Shown: piece by piece, positions 62,095 to 64,000 of the stretch | How the letters are laid out: each line of letters starts with the position of its first letter | Position numbering within the stretch: the first letter of the stretch is position 1 | DNA from: Litoreibacter ponti | Lineage (GTDB): Bacteria; Pseudomonadota; Alphaproteobacteria; Rhodobacterales; Rhodobacteraceae | Assembly (NCBI RefSeq): GCF_003054285.1 | Contig: NZ_QBKS01000001.1 | Coordinates: 2,170,001-2,234,000, forward strand | DNA length: 64,000 bases | Direction of reading: 5' to 3' | Made by a program: the position numbers and the translations under genes | Notes under the pieces: model-generated | What the model saw: the letters and a program-made list of their open reading frames with translations, nothing else | Databases searched by the model: none | What the model was told of the DNA's origin: nothing

Positions 62095-62138
62095 GCTTCG
62101 TTTTGGTCGAAATACTCCAGAGAGTTTGCCCGCGTGGC

Positions 62139-62157
62139 TGAGAGACAGCGTCTCTCA
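62139..62157 (+). terminator. Small hairpin after dinB
   Basis: TGAGAGAC (62139-62146) and GTCTCTCA (62150-62157) form a perfect 8-base stem with a 3-base loop, 44 bases after the dinB stop in a 104-base gap that separates it from the convergent amidohydrolase gene. It lacks a T-run. Weak terminator or transcript 3' structure; nothing else is recognised in this gap. Confidence 0.4.
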
Positions 62158-62198
62158 AAGAACGCAAAAGCATCGCGGGCGCGCCGCGCGCCTTAGGA

Positions 62199-63059
62199 TC
62201 ACTCCGCCGCCAGCGGCAAAGCCGGCCTGCCCAGTTCCGCAATCTCGCGCAAAACCCGCGCCATCAATTGCCGGAAACTGTCGAAATTGCCATTCGGCCG
62301 CACGAACTGCTCGTTCATGTAAAGTGCGCGATCGATCTCGATCTGCACCGCATGTTGCCCCCGGGAAGGACGCCCGTAGGTCTGCGCGATATACGCCCCC
62401 GCAAAGGGCGCGTTGCGGCTGACCTTCAGACCCGCCTCCAGAAAAATCGTCTCGATCCGGTCGACGATATGGCCCGCAGCCGATGCGCCGAACCGGTCCC
62501 CCAAAACGACTTCCGGGCGTGGCAGGCCCGGGGCGCTGACCGATTGCACGGCCTCGTGGGGCATGGAGTGGAAATCCACCAGAACCGCCTGCCCGAACGC
62601 GCGTGTCGTGTCGTCCATCAACTGCCGCAGCCGCGCATGATAGGGGTGCCAATACTGGCTGATGCGCCGCTCGGCCTCCGCCGCGCCGATCTTGCCGGAA
62701 TAGATCGCGCGCCCATTGGCCACGACCCGTGGGATCACCCCAAGGCCAGACGCGATGCGCGGGTTATGCGCCGGACGCCTCACGCCTTCGACCACGGCTG
62801 GGTCCAACTCGTCGCTGGCCCGGTTCAGATCCAGAAAGGCCCGCGGCATGGTTGCCGCCAAGAACGGTGCGCCGAAACCCGCAACCGGGCCCACCAGCCT
62901 GTCCATGAACGCATCCTCCGAGGATCGGATCTGCAGCTCATCAAGCATCGAGCGGCGCAGGAACGCACGCGTGTAAGCCCGGCCACTATGGGGGCTGGCA
63001 AAGACCATATGCGTGGTCTGGACGTCCGGCAGGGACAGGGTGTAGGCGTCGGTGGTCAA
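62199..63059 (-). CDS. N-formylglutamate amidohydrolase family protein (TTG start)
   Basis: A 286-residue metallohydrolase of the N-formylglutamate amidohydrolase (HutG-like/FGase) family, which cleaves N-formyl-glutamate in histidine breakdown or acts on related N-acyl amino acids. Visible motifs: FASPHSGRAY (about 20-29), DLNRASDELD, DFHSMPHEA with metal-ligand His/Asp candidates, and HAVQIEIDRALYMNE. The first codon is TTG at 63059; the next ATG is 63008, which would cut the conserved first strand, so TTG is preferred but not certain. No hut genes are adjacent, so the substrate is open. Confidence 0.82.
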   Translation of the reverse strand: MTTDAYTLSLPDVQTTHMVFASPHSGRAYTRAFLRRSMLDELQIRSSEDAFMDRLVGPVAGFGAPFLAATMPRAFLDLNRASDELDPAVVEGVRRPAHNPRIASGLGVIPRVVANGRAIYSGKIGAAEAERRISQYWHPYHARLRQLMDDTTRAFGQAVLVDFHSMPHEAVQSVSAPGLPRPEVVLGDRFGASAAGHIVDRIETIFLEAGLKVSRNAPFAGAYIAQTYGRPSRGQHAVQIEIDRALYMNEQFVRPNGNFDSFRQLMARVLREIAELGRPALPLAAE

Positions 63060-63123
63060 AAGGCGGGTCTCAAGGCTTCGGTTCCCACGACTATAGGGCG
63101 AAACCCGCGCGCTTCAAAAGCCC

Positions 63124-63152
63124 TTGAACCACATTCCGACTCCTTCTATAGA
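63124..63152 (+). promoter_or_regulatory. Candidate promoter of tRNA-Val / rpmJ
   Basis: TTGAAC (63124-63129) and TATAGA (63147-63152) with a 17-base spacer match sigma-70 boxes well (4 of 6 and 5 of 6 positions). It is 66 bases before the tRNA and nothing else in this gap needs a promoter. The transcript could also include rpmJ, 54 bases beyond the tRNA. Confidence 0.6.
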
Positions 63153-63218
63153 GCGCAGACCAATCCGCTCCGGCGGGGCCATATCGCTGTGGCAAAGTCG
63201 GAAAAGTATGGCTCAGAT

Positions 63219-63293
63219 GGGCGCTTAGCTCAGCGGTAGAGCACTTCGTTGACATCGAAGTGGTCACTGGTTCGATCCCAGTAGTGCCCACCA
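63219..63293 (+). tRNA. tRNA-Val (anticodon GAC)
   Basis: A 75-base tRNA with encoded CCA. Acceptor GGGCGCT pairs with AGTGCCC (one G-U), the anticodon stem CTTCG/CGAAG closes a 7-base loop TTGACAT giving anticodon GAC (reads GUC/GUU valine codons), and the T arm has the CTGG-TTCGATC-CCAG form. The discriminator is A followed by CCA. All positions were read from the sequence. Confidence 0.97.
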
Positions 63294-63347
63294 TCTGAGA
63301 CGAATTCAATGAAGGCGCCCACCGCGCTGGACCACAGGAGAAGAGAC

Positions 63348-63473
63348 ATGAAGGTCAAGAACTCGCTTCGCTCCCTGAAGTCGCGCCACCGGGATTGCCG
63401 GATCGTGCGCCGTAAGGGCCGCGTCTATGTGATCAACAAGACCCAGCCGCGTTTCAAAGCCCGCCAGGGCTAA
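63348..63473 (+). CDS. rpmJ: 50S ribosomal protein L36
   Basis: A 41-residue basic protein beginning MKVKNSLRSLKSRHRDCRIV, followed by RRKGRVYVINKTQPRFKARQG, the L36 family (alphaproteobacterial 41-residue form, ending FKARQG). ACAGGAG is 7 bases before the ATG at 63348. It is about half the usual reading-frame cut-off and easily missed. It follows tRNA-Val and ends 22 bases before an intrinsic terminator, so it is either a short transcript of its own or part of the tRNA transcript. Confidence 0.97.
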   Translation: MKVKNSLRSLKSRHRDCRIVRRKGRVYVINKTQPRFKARQG

Positions 63474-63495
63474 ACCCCGCGCAACAGGTTTTTAG

Positions 63496-63522
63496 GGCCG
63501 CTCCTTTTGGGGCGGCCTTTTT
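63496..63522 (+). terminator. Intrinsic terminator of rpmJ
   Basis: GGCCGCTCC and GGGGCGGCC form a 9-base stem (one G-U pair) with a TTTT loop and a run of five T residues, starting 22 bases after the rpmJ stop. A clear rho-independent terminator. Confidence 0.9.
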
Positions 63523-63539
63523 CGTTCTCAAAGGTCTGC

Positions 63540-64000
63540 TCAAAGCCCAGGCCGCGTAATCTCATAGACCGCACAGGACTCACCGTAATGGGTCTCAAGC
63601 CCACGATAGGTCATCCCCAAACGCTCCATCACTTTTTGCGATGCCAGATTGTCCCGATGGGCGACCGAGACCAGATAATCGACTCCAACTTGCTGAAAGC
63701 CATATTCCATCGCCGCCCGCCCGGCCTCGGTTGCAAAACCTTTCCCGTGAAAAGCCGGAACCAACCGCCAGCCAATTTCCAACGGTGCGCTTTCCTCGTG
63801 TGCAAGGTGCTGCAGACAGGCGGCACCGACCAACGTGTCGCTGTCTCGCAAGAAGACCGACCACCAGCCAAACCCATATTTTTGCCAACGCATCTGCGCC
63901 TTGGCGATATAGGCTTCAGTCTCCGCCATCGTCTCGACATCACCCAAATAACGCATCACTTCCGGGTCGCTGCTCATAACATTTAGCTGCGCAGCGTGCT
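63540..64000 (-). CDS. GNAT-family N-acetyltransferase, partial (5' end beyond window)
   Basis: The reading frame continues past 63977 to the end of the window (HAAQLNVMSSDPEVMRYLG...), so the N-terminus is missing. About 150 visible residues carry the GNAT pattern: acetyl-CoA site segment ESAPLEIGWRLVPAFHGKGFATEAGRAAMEYGF with the R/QxxGxG/A-like HGKGFATEA, and HRDNLASQKVMERLGMTYRG at the C-terminus, as in RimJ/RimL-like acetyltransferases. Substrate cannot be told. The ATG at 63977 is not a credible start because the family begins about 35 residues earlier. Confidence 0.85.
   Translation of the reverse strand, partial: HAAQLNVMSSDPEVMRYLGDVETMAETEAYIAKAQMRWQKYGFGWWSVFLRDSDTLVGAACLQHLAHEESAPLEIGWRLVPAFHGKGFATEAGRAAMEYGFQQVGVDYLVSVAHRDNLASQKVMERLGMTYRGLETHYGESCAVYEITRPGL

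Noticed and set aside
62101..62130. Possible dispersed Rhodobacteraceae intergenic repeat (TTTTGGTCGAAATACTCC)
   Set aside because: It looked familiar, but I found only one copy in the window; without a genome search it cannot be called a repeat.
1..64000. CRISPR arrays, insertion sequences, prophage or integrase genes
   Set aside because: No regularly spaced repeats, transposase, integrase or phage structural genes were recognised anywhere in the window.

Overview
The window is chromosomal DNA from an alphaproteobacterium, most likely a Rhodobacteraceae (Roseobacter-type) marine bacterium. The evidence is the FlbT/FlaF flagellin regulators, the short alphaproteobacterial forms of FlgA, FlgJ and FlgB, CtrA-like TTAA half-sites ahead of flagellar genes, the TRAP malonate transporter, the arginase/ornithine cyclodeaminase pair and a DNA polymerase IV with an N-terminal zinc ribbon. 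No insertion sequence, phage gene, CRISPR array or plasmid gene was seen, and no gene-free stretch exceeds about 260 bases.

Layout. 1-16728 is most of a flagellar cluster: export gate flhA-fliR-flhB plus a FliJ-like coiled coil (+); a rod/ring operon flgB-flgC-fliE-fliQ-flgF-flgG-flgA-flgH-fliL (-); the export ATPase fliI (+); flagellin with flaF, flbT and a DUF1217 gene (-); flgN- and flgJ-like genes (-); fliK and flgD (+). 16729-28682 is a housekeeping block: ubiB and ubiE (-), then mutM, an enoyl-CoA hydratase, rpsT, a rhodanese, dnaA, dnaN, recF, a LysE-type exporter and gyrB (+). 28697-34496 returns to flagella on the - strand: motB-flgE-flgK-flgL-flgI. The flagellar genes therefore flank the replication genes. 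FliF, FliG, FliM, FliN, FliP, FliH, FlgD-partner FliD and MotA are not in the window.

34585-40831 is an amino-acid and amine catabolism region: an Lrp-type regulator divergent from arginase and ornithine cyclodeaminase (arginine to ornithine to proline), an FMN riboswitch driving a type-II lumazine synthase, and an SDR / BKACE / FAD-oxidoreductase module of unknown substrate. 40907-50610 holds a copper P-type ATPase, a CHASE-domain histidine kinase with an Rcp1-like response regulator, and a TetR-controlled RND pump. 50866-54273 encodes a large nuclease with RTX repeats, predicted to leave the cell by type I secretion. 54317-60794 is a complete malonate module: TRAP transporter dctPQM, malonyl-CoA decarboxylase and malonyl-CoA synthetase on one strand, with a divergent GntR regulator. 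The right end has dinB, an N-formylglutamate amidohydrolase, tRNA-Val(GAC), rpmJ, and a GNAT gene cut by the window edge.

Many genes are coupled by ATGA or TGATG overlaps, so operon structure can be read directly. Several starts were moved inward from the longest reading frame where a Shine-Dalgarno sequence or family alignment supports it (flgB, flgG, flgH, flaF, ubiE, mutM, rpsT, dnaA, dnaN, ribH, matA, dctQ, dctP and others). Family assignments are from recognition of motifs and overall sequence; no search was run.
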